Part shown: in pieces, positions 1 to 7,906 of the stretch
Position numbering within the stretch: position 1 is the stretch's first letter
Layout of the letters: every line of letters begins with the position of its first letter
Assembly (NCBI RefSeq): GCF_004011865.1
Contig: NZ_RKLP01000003.1
Span: 1-64,000, forward strand
Direction: 5' to 3'
Source: Prescottella agglutinans
Lineage (GTDB): Bacteria; Actinomycetota; Actinomycetes; Mycobacteriales; Mycobacteriaceae
Length of the DNA: 64,000 bases
Made by a program: the position numbers and the translations under genes
The notes under the pieces: generated by a model
Database searches by the model: none
What the model saw: the letters and a program-made list of their open reading frames with translations, nothing else
What the model was told of the DNA's origin: nothing

Positions 1-156
1 CTTGGTACCGAACGCCTCGACCGAGTGCGGCTTGCCGTCCTTGAAGTCGGCGACGAGTCCGAGACAGTGCCAGCCACGCGCGAACCGGGCCGGGGGCGCA
101 CCCGTCTCGATCACGCGGATCTCGTCGTTCTCCTCGTTGTTCACAGCTCGTGTCAC
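1..156 (-). CDS. kshA: KshA-type Rieske oxygenase, N-terminal fragment (runs off left edge)
   Basis: Only the first 52 codons are in the window; the gene continues beyond position 1. It begins at a GTG with an AAAGGA ribosome site about 9 bases upstream. The peptide contains RFARGWHCLGLVADFKDGKP followed by HSVEAFGTK, almost the same as residues 25-53 of the complete KshA at 6484-7650, so it is a second member of the 3-ketosteroid 9-alpha-hydroxylase oxygenase family. The Rieske and iron ligands lie outside the window and could not be checked. It is divergent from an IclR regulator at 457, which may control it. The family uses a separate reductase (KshB), not seen here. Family call is strong; the substrate is unknown. 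Confidence 0.85.
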   Translation of the reverse strand, partial: MTRAVNNEENDEIRVIETGAPPARFARGWHCLGLVADFKDGKPHSVEAFGTK

Positions 157-456
157 TGTGTGTCCTTTTCGTCCGTGTGTGAGCGCGATCACGGACGACC
201 ATCCCAGCGTGCAGGCGGGCACTCCAATTCGCGCTTCCGCTCACCGGAAGCGGCATGGATCCGCCCGATCGGGTTACTGCGCAACCGATTCAGTGGACGG
301 ACGTCCTGACGATCTTCGGGTCCGGAAGGAACTTGCCTCCCACTCACTGGGTCGAAGGTCTGGTGCTGTGTGTGGATCTGCGGTGCGCTGAAGGCGCTTG
401 ACCCAATTCGATGACGGCGCGGTCACGCTCATCGTGAAGGCATCGCTGGAGGACGG
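157..456. promoter_or_regulatory. Divergent promoter region, kshA-like gene / iclR
   Basis: This 300-base gap holds no convincing gene. It separates two divergent starts and should hold both promoters. At 336-351 it reads CCTCCCACTCACTGGG, whose first eight bases match the left block of the composite operator found before padR (1520) and between kshA and the first SDR (7828). No confident -35/-10 pair was identified. Confidence 0.45.
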
Positions 457-1176
457 ATGACAAGTTCGGTCGGAGACCGTGCAGGCAATGATCCCGAGGG
501 CCTTCCGGCGTCGACGCTCGACCGGATCTCGTTGCTGCTCGACAGTTTTCGCGGCAGCGCCCGGCTGACGCTGACCGAACTGTCGCGTCGCACGGGCATC
601 CCCAGGAGCACCACGCACAGGATGCTCGACCATCTGGTGCGGATCGGCTGGCTGAGTCGCATCGGCGCCGAGTACGAGTTGGGACACCGGCTCGTCGAGG
701 TCGGCGCACTGGCTGTGTACCGGAACCGCCTGGACCGTGCGGTGGATCCGCTCCTGCGCGAACTGCACCATGCGACCGGGCATGTCGTGCATCTGGGGGT
801 GCTCGACGGATCCGACGTCGTCTACATCGAGAAGATCGGTGGCCGGTCCGTGCCCGAACTCTCGACCCGAGTCGGAACGCGGATCCCCGCGCGGTCGTCG
901 ACGATCGGCAAGGCGCTCCTGACGACCGCGCGGCGAACGGCCCGCGGGCCGCTCGGCGTCGCGTTCGGGACCTGCTCGGCGAAGGTGGGCTGCATCGGGG
1001 TCCGGGTCGGATCCCTGGACGGGGTCGAGGTCGGGCTGTCGATCAGCGGTCCGCTGGGCCGCGTGAGATTCGACGACCGGGACGCCGCGCCGGTGCGATT
1101 GGCGGCCGTCGCGATCGGGCAGTTGCTGGACCTCACCGGCGTGGTCCGCGAGGAAAGCGTGTGCGGGCGAGGGTGA
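457..1176 (+). CDS. IclR-family transcriptional regulator (compact)
   Basis: A 239-residue IclR-type regulator. The N-terminal winged helix covers about residues 20-80 (LTLTELSRRTGIPRSTTHRM is the recognition region). The effector domain follows, with the family motifs HVVHLGVLDGSDVVYIEKIG and RSSTIGKALL. The part between IGKALL and the final LSISGP motif is about 33 residues, shorter than in typical IclR proteins, so the ligand pocket may be reduced. The ATG has GGAGGA just upstream. It resembles the regulator at 3295-4086 closely enough to suggest a duplicated pair. It is divergent from the edge kshA-like gene, which makes that gene its likely target. It ends in the stem of a hairpin shared with a convergent small gene. 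Confidence 0.88.
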   Translation: MTSSVGDRAGNDPEGLPASTLDRISLLLDSFRGSARLTLTELSRRTGIPRSTTHRMLDHLVRIGWLSRIGAEYELGHRLVEVGALAVYRNRLDRAVDPLLRELHHATGHVVHLGVLDGSDVVYIEKIGGRSVPELSTRVGTRIPARSSTIGKALLTTARRTARGPLGVAFGTCSAKVGCIGVRVGSLDGVEVGLSISGPLGRVRFDDRDAAPVRLAAVAIGQLLDLTGVVREESVCGRG

Positions 1177-1201
1177 TCCCGGCGGGAGGGCACCCTCGCC
1201 C
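1165..1201. terminator. Bidirectional hairpin terminator
   Basis: Perfect 11-base arms GGGCGAGGGTG / CACCCTCGCCC with a 15-base loop. It sits between the convergent IclR gene and the small zinc-ribbon gene and overlaps the IclR stop codon. There is no T-run on either side. Confidence 0.6.
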
Positions 1202-1207
1202 GGCGGT

Positions 1208-1459
1208 TCACTCCAGGCGGCCGGGCACCGGGTAGCTACGCAGGGACAGACCGATCTGCCCGGACAGGGTCAGGTCGTCGATCGACTCCTGCAGCTTGCG
1301 GCAGGTGGGGACCCACGCGCGGCCGTCCTTGGTCCGCGCCTCGGCGAACTCGGGGCACGCGTTGTCGGCGTCGTCGAGCCACTGGATGCTGGTGTGAGCC
1401 TCGCTGTACTTCTCGACGAGGACTCGGTTGCCACAGCTGTTGCAGCGGACGCTTTCCAT
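1208..1459 (-). CDS. Small Cys-rich (zinc-ribbon-like) protein
   Basis: An 83-residue protein starting MESVRCNSCGNRVLVEKYSE. A CxxC pair lies at residues 6-9 and two more cysteines lie further on (in NACPEF and PTCRK), which suggests a small metal-binding fold. I chose the ATG at 1459 because a strong GGGAGG site lies 7-8 bases upstream; the frame stays open to 1507. It is divergent from padR, and the composite operator lies between them. I do not recognise a defined family. Its place among KshA-type genes suggests an accessory role in the same pathway, but that is inference. Confidence 0.65.
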   Translation of the reverse strand: MESVRCNSCGNRVLVEKYSEAHTSIQWLDDADNACPEFAEARTKDGRAWVPTCRKLQESIDDLTLSGQIGLSLRSYPVPGRLE

Positions 1460-1519
1460 CTTCGGACCTCCCTGATTCCACTGGTGACGGTAGTCACTCC
1501 CGGTCACTCATGCGCCCAC

Positions 1520-1549
1520 CCTCCCACGGAGCGGGAGGTTCGCTCCCGG
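1520..1549. promoter_or_regulatory. Composite operator, copy A
   Basis: Reads CCTCCCAC (1520-1527), three bases, GCGGGA (1531-1536), seven bases, TCCCGG (1544-1549). Block order and spacing are identical to copy B at 7828-7857. It lies 60 bases before the padR start and on the upstream side of the small gene at 1459, which suits autoregulation by PadR. Confidence 0.55.
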
Positions 1550-1609
1550 TGAGTGGACGTATGCTACCGGGCTGTAACCCCCGTCTACCTGGGCTGTTAG
1601 GCTTCGGCC

Positions 1610-2314
1610 ATGTCCGAAACCGAGCCCGTCAACGACGCAGCCGACGACGGCTACCCGTCGCTTCCCGCCACCAGTTGGGCGGTTCTCGGCATGTTGACCC
1701 TCGGCGAGGGGCTCACCGGGTACGACCTCAAGAAGTGGGCCGACTGGAGCATCGGCTTCTTCTACTGGAGCCCGTCGATCAGCCAGATCTACGCCGAACT
1801 CAAGAAGCTCGAGGCGGCGGGTCTGGTCGAGTCGGAGATGGTGTCCGAGCCGGGGGAGCGTGGCCGACGGGTGTACCGGATCACCGGCCGTGGGACGCGC
1901 GCGGTGCGGAACTGGTCGCGCGACGCACCGGTGGAACAGCCGGTCCTCAAGCACGGGCTGATGCTGCGGCTGTGGATGGGGCACCTCAACGAGCCCGACC
2001 AGCTCAAGGCTCTCGTCCAGTCGCACATCGAGAACATGGAGTCGATGAGGGAGCGGGCGAAACTGCACGGCGACCATGCGACGCGCGAACCGTCCTGGGC
2101 GTTCTCGAAGATGAGCCTGATCTGGGCGGAGCGCTACTTCCAGGCGGAGATGGACCTGGCCCGCCAGATCCTCGACGACATCGACGAAGCTGCCGAGACG
2201 TACTCCCATGTGCAGGAGCGTGACGAACTGGGCAACCCGATTCCCGAGGTGGCCGGTTCCTGGCGTGATGTCGAGGATTTCGTCGAAGGCCTCGAGCGGC
2301 GCGGGCGGAACTGA
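1610..2314 (+). CDS. PadR-family transcriptional regulator
   Basis: A 234-residue protein. Residues about 20-95 form the PadR winged helix: WAVLGMLTLGEGLTGYDLKK, then YAELKKLEAAGLVESE and a wing with GRRVYRITGRGTRAVRNW. The C-terminal half is helical and fits the PadR dimerisation arm. PadR proteins usually repress catabolic or efflux genes and release DNA on binding a phenolic or drug-like ligand. The composite operator 60 bases upstream recurs between kshA and the first SDR, so this regulator is the best local candidate to control that promoter. The gene is convergent with the esterase at 2343-3278, with only 28 bases between them. Confidence 0.88.
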   Translation: MSETEPVNDAADDGYPSLPATSWAVLGMLTLGEGLTGYDLKKWADWSIGFFYWSPSISQIYAELKKLEAAGLVESEMVSEPGERGRRVYRITGRGTRAVRNWSRDAPVEQPVLKHGLMLRLWMGHLNEPDQLKALVQSHIENMESMRERAKLHGDHATREPSWAFSKMSLIWAERYFQAEMDLARQILDDIDEAAETYSHVQERDELGNPIPEVAGSWRDVEDFVEGLERRGRN

Positions 2315-2342
2315 CCGCCTGACCCCGCTCGAGGCGACCGAA

Positions 2343-3278
2343 TCAGCGAGCGCCGGTTCCGAGGACCTCGGAGAGGTCCTCCCACAACTGCTTTCGCGCC
2401 ACCTGCGTGATCGAGAGCGCCGCGATCGTCAGGAACCCGTGGAACAGCCCGTCGTAGCTGCGATGCGTGGTGGGCACCCCGTCCGACGTGAGCCGAGCGG
2501 CGTAGGCGTCGCCCTCCGAGCAGAGGGGGTCGCGGCCCGCGGTGACGACGACGGCCGGAGGTAGCCCCGCGAGGGTCTCGGCGCGGTTCGGGGAGATGAG
2601 CGGGCTGTCGGCCCCGCCCGGTGCGTACTGCCGCCAGTACCACTGCATCGCGGCACGCGTGTTGTAGTGACCGTCCGAATAGGTTCGGTACGAATCGGTT
2701 TCGAAGTCGTCGTCGACGACGGGGTAGAGCAGTGCCTGTGCGGCGAGCGCCGGGCCGCGCCGGTCCCGTGCGGCCAGCGCGACGGTGGCGGCGAGGTTGC
2801 CGCCCGCGCTGTCGCCGGCCACGACCAGGCGGGATCGGTCGCCGCCCAGTTCGGTGCAGTTCGTGTCGGCCCACACCAGCGCGGCGTAGACGTCCTCGAG
2901 CGCGGCCGGGGCGGGATGCTCGGGTGCAAGCCGGTAGTCGACGGACACCACGACGGCGCCGACGCCGTTCGACATCGCCCGACACAGTCCGTCGTGAGTG
3001 TCCAGGTCGCAGAAGACGAATCCGCCGCCGTGCGCGAACACCACCACGGGTCGCGGGGTGGTGGAGTCCGCGGCCGGCTCGTACACCCGGATCGGGATCG
3101 GCCCCGCGGGGCCGTCGATCTCGAGGTTCCGGACCGACGCCACCGGTTCGGGGTTCGCGACGGGCTGGAGTCGGGCCCGGATCGCGGCCCGGGCCTCGGG
3201 ACCGGTCATCTCCTCGACGCGCGGGAACCCGGCCTCGAGGATCTCGAGCATCGACTGGACCTCGGGATCGATCTGCAC
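2343..3278 (-). CDS. HSL-type alpha/beta-hydrolase (esterase)
   Basis: A 311-residue carboxylesterase/lipase of the hormone-sensitive-lipase group. It shows the oxyanion-hole motif FAHGGGFVF, the nucleophile elbow VVAGDSAGGN, an acid in GRDPLCSEGD and a terminal histidine in DGLFHGF, so the catalytic triad looks complete. The GTG at 3278 is preferred for its AAGGAG site. It follows the IclR gene on the same strand by 16 bases, so the two are probably co-transcribed. It is not of the meta-cleavage-product hydrolase (HsaD) type, but it may remove an ester, for example the product of the Baeyer-Villiger enzyme encoded at 24492; that link is speculative. Confidence 0.85.
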   Translation of the reverse strand: MQIDPEVQSMLEILEAGFPRVEEMTGPEARAAIRARLQPVANPEPVASVRNLEIDGPAGPIPIRVYEPAADSTTPRPVVVFAHGGGFVFCDLDTHDGLCRAMSNGVGAVVVSVDYRLAPEHPAPAALEDVYAALVWADTNCTELGGDRSRLVVAGDSAGGNLAATVALAARDRRGPALAAQALLYPVVDDDFETDSYRTYSDGHYNTRAAMQWYWRQYAPGGADSPLISPNRAETLAGLPPAVVVTAGRDPLCSEGDAYAARLTSDGVPTTHRSYDGLFHGFLTIAALSITQVARKQLWEDLSEVLGTGAR

Positions 3279-3294
3279 GGCACTCCTTCGGGTG

Positions 3295-4086
3295 TCAGGC
3301 GTACTGCAGGCGCACACGCGGCGCCGCGGTGGGCAGGCTCTGGAGTCGGTTGCGGTGTGCGATCGGTGCGGCGCCGCTGCTGCGTCCGGTGAGCGACTGC
3401 AGAATCGCGTTGGCGGCCATCCGGACCGGAGCGGCGTGGCGGTGATCGAACTTGAGGTGGCTCGTCGGCCCGCAGATCGACAGGGCGGCCGTCACGCCGC
3501 CGACCGGGCCGATGGGGACGGCGATGATGCCGATGCCGCCGGAGATCTGGCTGACCTCGTACGCGACGCCCATCTCACGCACCTTGTGCAGTTCGGGGGT
3601 GAACTCGGAGAGGTTGTCGGTGCCGTTCGGCGTGTACGCGAGCAGCGCCTTGCCGATCGCCGAGTTGCGGGCCGGGTAGCGGCTGCCGACGCGGGTGGGT
3701 AACTCCGCCGCGAGTCGTCCACCGATCTTGTCGAGGTACAGCACGTCGGTGCCGTCCAGGACGCCGAGGTGCACGACGTACCCGGTGACGCGGTGCAGTT
3801 CCTGCAGGATCGGGGCGGCGGCGCTGTGCAGCCGGTTCTGGTGCACGGCGAGCGAGCCGAGTTCCATCAGCCGGGTGCCGAGTTCGTAGTCGCGTCCGTC
3901 GCGGCGCAGCCAGCGCATCTCGACGAGGCGTTCGAGCATCCGATGCGCCGACGACCGCGGCAGCCCTGTCCGCTTCACGACCTGGGCGAGGGTGAGACGA
4001 CCGGGGCCGTCGAAGGTGTCGAGAACCAGTGAAACCCGTTCGAGAATCGCGGTCGGGGTGGAGTCCGCAGTCGCTGGTGCTGTCAT
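3295..4086 (-). CDS. IclR-family transcriptional regulator
   Basis: A 263-residue IclR regulator. The helix-turn-helix is near residues 20-75 (LTLAQVVKRTGLPRSSAHRM). The effector domain carries VVHLGVLDGTDVLYLDKIGG, the RNSAIGKALL motif and the terminal ALSICGP motif. The ATG at 4086 is chosen over an in-frame GTG at 4101 because GGGAG lies about 7 bases before it. It sits downstream of the kshA ring-cleavage operon but is separated by a terminator and has its own leader with two inverted repeats, so it is probably autoregulated. Its likely targets are the neighbouring catabolic genes. Confidence 0.88.
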   Translation of the reverse strand: MTAPATADSTPTAILERVSLVLDTFDGPGRLTLAQVVKRTGLPRSSAHRMLERLVEMRWLRRDGRDYELGTRLMELGSLAVHQNRLHSAAAPILQELHRVTGYVVHLGVLDGTDVLYLDKIGGRLAAELPTRVGSRYPARNSAIGKALLAYTPNGTDNLSEFTPELHKVREMGVAYEVSQISGGIGIIAVPIGPVGGVTAALSICGPTSHLKFDHRHAAPVRMAANAILQSLTGRSSGAAPIAHRNRLQSLPTAAPRVRLQYA

Positions 4087-4123
4087 CGATGTCTCCCTCA
4101 CTTCTGTCGAGCATCGCCGTGAG

Positions 4124-4155
4124 ACCCACCTGACGTGGGTATTTCAATTAGAAAT
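4124..4155. promoter_or_regulatory. Two adjacent inverted repeats before iclR
   Basis: ACCCAC-N5-GTGGGT (4124-4140) is followed directly by ATTTC-N5-GAAAT (4141-4155). Both lie 38-70 bases upstream of the IclR start at 4086 in an AT-rich patch that stands out from its surroundings. They are candidate IclR operators. Confidence 0.45.
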
Positions 4156-4210
4156 AATGACACAGGATCGACGCTTTGTGAAGTAGGTCACCAAGATCGA
4201 GATACACCGA

Positions 4211-4252
4211 AAGGGGGAACCCAACAGTCCAGGTAGGACGGGGTTCCCCCTT
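4211..4252 (-). terminator. Hairpin terminator after the ring-cleavage operon
   Basis: Arms AAGGGGGAACCC (4211-4222) and GGGTTCCCCCTT (4241-4252), with a smaller GTCC/GGAC stem inside the loop. It lies about 33 bases past the stop of the extradiol dioxygenase gene and ends the minus-strand operon before iclR. Confidence 0.65.
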
Positions 4253-4284
4253 GCGGGAGCGATCTGGGTTTGTGCGAGAGGGTG

Positions 4285-5217
4285 TTACATCGCGGCGAGC
4301 GGCTCGCTGCCGGACCAGTCGTGGCCCCAGTAGCTGTCGGCGGTGATCTCCTCGGACGTGTAGAACGTCTCGTCCACCAGGTGACCGTCGGTGCCGAACT
4401 CGATGTCCCAGCCGCCGGGTGCACGGACGTAGAAGGACACCATCTTGTCGTTGGTGTGGCGGCCCAGCGTCGAGGACACCGAGAAGCCGTCCTTCATGAC
4501 GCGGTCGAGCGCCTGGCCGACGGCGTCGAGCGAGTCGACCTCGACCATGATGTGCACCAGGCCGGGGGCCCCACCGTGCGGGGCCGGGCACAGCGCGAGG
4601 CTGTGGTGGCGCTGGTTGACACCCAGGAAGCGCACCCGCAGCGGTCCGAACTCCGGCGGCGCCGGGATCCGGAAGGCGCCGCGCGGCAGGAAGCCGAGCA
4701 CCTCGGTGTAGAAGTCGAACGTGCCGTTCGGGTCCATCGTCGGCAGCACCACGTGGCCCAGGCCCTGCGCGCCGGTGACGAACTTGGCACCGAACGGGGT
4801 GACGACGGGGCTGTGGTCGAGGACCGCGCCGTGGAAGACCTCGAGCGTGGTGCCGGCCGGATCCTGGAAGGTCACGACCTCCTCGACGCGGCGGGCGTCC
4901 GCCTCCTCGAGCGAGAGCGGCTTGACGGCGATGCCGGCACGCTCGACAGCCTCGGTGACTCGGACCAGGGCGGCGTGGTCACGGACCTCCCAGCCGACGG
5001 TGACGACCTCGTCGGTCTCTCCCGGGACGACGACGATGCGTGCTGCACGCTCGTCGACGCGCAGGTAGAGAGCGTCGGGGTCCGGGCCGGTGCCCTGCGC
5101 GAAGCCGAGCACGTCGAAGGCGAAGGTGCGCCAGCGCTCGATGTCGTTGGTCTGGACCTTCACGTAGCCCAGCGCGCGGATGTCGGTGCCGAAGCCGCCG
5201 ACATTGGGGTTCGTCAT
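4285..5217 (-). CDS. Type I extradiol ring-cleavage dioxygenase (HsaC/BphC-like)
   Basis: A 310-residue two-domain vicinal-oxygen-chelate enzyme. The C-terminal domain has the iron ligands His155 (GLGHVVL), His222 (LVHIMVEV) and Glu273 (DIEFG), and the catalytic-pocket residues His205, His254 and Tyr263. These match the known BphC/HsaC pattern, so an active Fe(II) meta-cleavage enzyme is expected. It would open a catechol ring, such as the catecholic A ring of a 9,10-secosteroid. It is the last gene of the operon after the KshA and HsaA-like genes. No HsaD-type hydrolase follows it, so the next step must be encoded elsewhere or be different. The substrate is inferred only from its neighbours. 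Confidence 0.88.
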   Translation of the reverse strand: MTNPNVGGFGTDIRALGYVKVQTNDIERWRTFAFDVLGFAQGTGPDPDALYLRVDERAARIVVVPGETDEVVTVGWEVRDHAALVRVTEAVERAGIAVKPLSLEEADARRVEEVVTFQDPAGTTLEVFHGAVLDHSPVVTPFGAKFVTGAQGLGHVVLPTMDPNGTFDFYTEVLGFLPRGAFRIPAPPEFGPLRVRFLGVNQRHHSLALCPAPHGGAPGLVHIMVEVDSLDAVGQALDRVMKDGFSVSSTLGRHTNDKMVSFYVRAPGGWDIEFGTDGHLVDETFYTSEEITADSYWGHDWSGSEPLAAM

Positions 5218-5260
5218 GTTTTGTCTCCGTTGTGGATTCGAGTGGTGTGGATCCGGTGGA

Positions 5261-6442
5261 TCAGATCATCGCGCGGAGCGGACCCTGCGGGTCCACACCC
5301 AGGCCACTGAGCGTGGCGGCGTGGTACACGGTGCCGGGGACGTGGATCGCGTGGTGCAGGCCGGCGTGCGCGTCACGCCAGAAGCGCTGCATCGGCTTGT
5401 CCATGCGCAACGCGTTGCCGCCACAGCGGGCGTACACGGCGTCGATGGCCTGCACGGCCTGCCAGGCCGCGTTGACCTGGGTCTCGCGGCCGAGGGCGCG
5501 CTGTTCGAACGTCGGGGTCTTGCCGGCGTCCACCAGATCCCACATGCGATCGACGTTGGCCAGGAGGGAATCCCGGGCCGACTGCAGCTTCGCGGTGGCC
5601 TCGCCGACCGCGAACATCGTGTACGGGTCGTCCTTGACCGCGGTGCCCTGCGGGTTGATCCGCTCACGCTGGTACTCGTTGGCGTGGTGCAGGACGCCCT
5701 CGCAGATGCCGATCGTGGCCGACGTGATGCCGAGCGGGAACATGTTGGACCACGGCATCAGGTACAGCGTCTCGGTGCGGCCGTACTTGCGGACCGCGGT
5801 GCCGTCGATGACCTCGTCGCAGTCCATGACGCGATAGTCCGGCACGAACGCGTCCTTGACGACGACGTCCTTGGATCCGGTGCCGCGCAGGCCCACGACA
5901 TCCCACGAGTCCTCGATGATCTCGTAGTCGGTGCGAGGGATGATCACGTGCAGCATGCGGGGCGGCATCTCCATGCTGCCGTCCGGGTTGCACGCCATCG
6001 CGCCGAGGAAGGCCCAGTCGCAGTGGTCCGTTCCCGAGGAGAAGGACCACTTGCCGGAGAACTTGTAACCGCCGTCGACCGGCACGCACATGCCACCGGG
6101 CATGTACGGCGACGCGAGCCACGTGTCCTGGTCCTCGCCCCAGACCTCCTGCTGGACCTTGGGATCGGCGAACGCCAGCTGCCACGGGTGGACGCCGACG
6201 ATGCCGTGGACCCAGCCGGCGGACGGGTTCAGCGACGCCATGCGCATGACGGTCTCCGCGAACTCGCGCGGGTGGACCTCGAGGCCGCCGTGCTCCTTCG
6301 GCTGGAGCATGCGGATCGAGCCGGCTTCCTTCATGCGCTTGGCGGTCGCGTCGGCGACCTTGCCGATCCGCTCGGCCTCGACGCCCTCGACGAAGATGTC
6401 GTCGGCGGCGGCCTCGATGCGGGACAGGACTTCGTAACTCAT
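5261..6442 (-). CDS. Acyl-CoA-dehydrogenase-fold flavin monooxygenase (HsaA-like)
   Basis: A 393-residue group D flavin-dependent monooxygenase. The acyl-CoA dehydrogenase fold is visible as GSIRMLQPKEHGG near the N-terminus, SGKWSFSSGTDHCDWAFLGA in the beta domain, and a C-terminal helical bundle with RCGGNALRMDKPMQRFWRD. HsaA uses reduced flavin and O2 to hydroxylate the phenolic A ring of a secosteroid. The partner flavin reductase (HsaB) is not in the window. The ATG has AGAAGGA upstream. It lies 41 bases after kshA and 43 bases before the extradiol dioxygenase gene, in the order of the reactions: open the nucleus, hydroxylate the ring, cleave the ring. Related enzymes act on other phenols, so the substrate is open. 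Confidence 0.85.
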   Translation of the reverse strand: MSYEVLSRIEAAADDIFVEGVEAERIGKVADATAKRMKEAGSIRMLQPKEHGGLEVHPREFAETVMRMASLNPSAGWVHGIVGVHPWQLAFADPKVQQEVWGEDQDTWLASPYMPGGMCVPVDGGYKFSGKWSFSSGTDHCDWAFLGAMACNPDGSMEMPPRMLHVIIPRTDYEIIEDSWDVVGLRGTGSKDVVVKDAFVPDYRVMDCDEVIDGTAVRKYGRTETLYLMPWSNMFPLGITSATIGICEGVLHHANEYQRERINPQGTAVKDDPYTMFAVGEATAKLQSARDSLLANVDRMWDLVDAGKTPTFEQRALGRETQVNAAWQAVQAIDAVYARCGGNALRMDKPMQRFWRDAHAGLHHAIHVPGTVYHAATLSGLGVDPQGPLRAMI

Positions 6443-6483
6443 CTGGATTTCCTTCTGGTGGGTGTGGTTCTACGAACCAGGGA

Positions 6484-7650
6484 CTAGGAGTTCGCCGGCG
6501 AGTTCGGGGCCTGCTTGGCCATGTTCTCGGCGACTTCCTTCTCCCAGCTCGCGACCGCCCGGGTGGTGTCGATCTCGAACTCGAAGCGCTTGGTCATGTC
6601 CTCCGTGATGTCCTCGACATCGACGTAGAACTGCTGGTACCAGCGGCGCAGCTGGTAGACCGGGCCGTCCTCCTCGGAGAGCAGCGGGTTGTCGATGGGC
6701 GCCTTGTTCTTCCAGATCTCGACGTCCTGCTCGAAGCCCATCTCGACGCCCTCCGCGAACTGCGCGGCCATGCCGGTCGACTCCTCCTCCGACAGGCCCG
6801 GCAGCTTCTTGACGATCGCGCCGTACTGCAGCACGAACTCGTTGTTGCTCACCGGGTAGTGGCAGTTGATGAGGACCGTCTCGATGGTCTGGCCGTTGGC
6901 GTCCGACTCGAGCCAGTCGATCATGTACGACGGGCCGAAGTACGTGGCCTCCGAACGCAGCTCGGCGTTCGGGTCGTCGTAGTTGGTACCGGAGATGATG
7001 TCCTCGCGGCCGGTCGAGTGCATGTACTGCGTGGCGGTGTGGCCCTCGAAGACGTTCTTGAAGTACCGCGGGAACGAGTAGTGGATGTAGAAGAAGTGCG
7101 CCATGTCCACGACGTTGTCGACGATCTCGCGGCAGTGCGAACCCTTGATACGAAGGGTCTTCCAGCTCCAATCGGTCCACTCGTCCGTGCCGTAGCCGGC
7201 GATCTCGGGAATCGTGACGTCGGCCGGCGGCGGGTTGCCCTGCGGGTCGTTCCAGACGTACAGCTGGCCGTTGCGCTCGAGCGTGGTCCACGCGCGGGTC
7301 TTGGCGACCGGGGGAACGCGGCGGGCGTAGGGGATGTCGGTGCACTTGCCCTTGCCGTTCCAGCGCCAGTCGTGGAACGGACACGCGATGGTGTCGCCCT
7401 TGATCTCGCCCTGGCTCAGGTCACCGCCCATGTGCCGGCAGTACGCGTCGAGGACGTTCAGCTCGCCCTTGCTGTCGGCGAACACGACGAGCTTGGTGCC
7501 GAACGCCTCGATCGAGTGCGGCTTGCCGTCCTTGAAATCCCTGATGAGACCGATGCAGTGCCATCCGCGCGCGAAGCGGGTGGGCGCCGCAGCGGCCACG
7601 ATCTCGCGGATTTCTTCGGTCTCGTTGGTGGGGGCAGCGTCGAATGCCAT
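6484..7650 (-). CDS. kshA: 3-ketosteroid 9-alpha-hydroxylase oxygenase subunit
   Basis: A 388-residue Rieske non-haem iron oxygenase that I recognise as KshA. The [2Fe-2S] ligands are Cys71, His73, Cys90 and His93 (YCRHMGGD and CPFHDWRW). The mononuclear iron ligands are His185, His190 (VVDMAHFFYIHYSFP) and Asp309 (FEQDVEIW). KshA with the reductase KshB hydroxylates C9 of 3-ketosteroids, which starts opening of ring B. The ATG at 7650 has a GGAGG site. It is the first gene of a three-gene operon and is divergent from SDR genes, with two operator-like sites in the 256-base gap. Rhodococci usually carry several kshA copies with different substrate ranges; a second one starts at the left edge here. 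Confidence 0.92.
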   Translation of the reverse strand: MAFDAAPTNETEEIREIVAAAAPTRFARGWHCIGLIRDFKDGKPHSIEAFGTKLVVFADSKGELNVLDAYCRHMGGDLSQGEIKGDTIACPFHDWRWNGKGKCTDIPYARRVPPVAKTRAWTTLERNGQLYVWNDPQGNPPPADVTIPEIAGYGTDEWTDWSWKTLRIKGSHCREIVDNVVDMAHFFYIHYSFPRYFKNVFEGHTATQYMHSTGREDIISGTNYDDPNAELRSEATYFGPSYMIDWLESDANGQTIETVLINCHYPVSNNEFVLQYGAIVKKLPGLSEEESTGMAAQFAEGVEMGFEQDVEIWKNKAPIDNPLLSEEDGPVYQLRRWYQQFYVDVEDITEDMTKRFEFEIDTTRAVASWEKEVAENMAKQAPNSPANS

Positions 7651-7717
7651 GTGTTCCTCCGTGCAGTGAGGGGTCACCGTCCTGTGATGCGCCTCATAGA
7701 ACTCGGCGGCGTGTCGC

Positions 7718-7737
7718 GCGGGAAGGGGTTCTCCCGC
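7718..7737. promoter_or_regulatory. Operator-like palindrome, copy D (kshA side)
   Basis: GCGGGA (7718-7723), eight bases, TCCCGC (7732-7737). It is the GCGGGA/TCCCG part of the composite operator with the spacer one base longer. It lies 68 bases upstream of the kshA start. Confidence 0.45.
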
Positions 7738-7827
7738 TGGATGGAACACCCCCGAGGCTGTGGTATAGCGCCTGCTCGGCGCGGGTCGAGGGACGGGGGC
7801 GAGCCCGCCACCTCGCGGCGGAACGCA

Positions 7828-7857
7828 CCTCCCACCACGCGGGAAGATCACTCCCGG
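7828..7857. promoter_or_regulatory. Composite operator, copy B (SDR side)
   Basis: CCTCCCAC (7828-7835), three bases, GCGGGA (7839-7844), seven bases, TCCCGG (7852-7857). Same block order and spacing as copy A before padR. It ends 49 bases before the first SDR start, close to where a promoter would be expected. Confidence 0.55.
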
Positions 7858-7906
7858 CCCCGCATTGCGGCTGGCTAGCGTCGCGTCCACGGTGAAAGGA
7901 CTGACC

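Noticed and set aside
457-1176. The first IclR gene considered as a frameshifted pseudogene because of its short effector domain
   Set aside because: The frame is continuous from a good start to a stop, both flanking motifs (IGKALL and LSISGP) are in phase, and the second IclR is also compact.
3295-7906. A KstR-type steroid operator (TnnAACnnGTTnnA) in the catabolic gaps
   Set aside because: I read the gaps before iclR and between kshA and the SDR gene and found no acceptable match; the shared motif there is of a different design.
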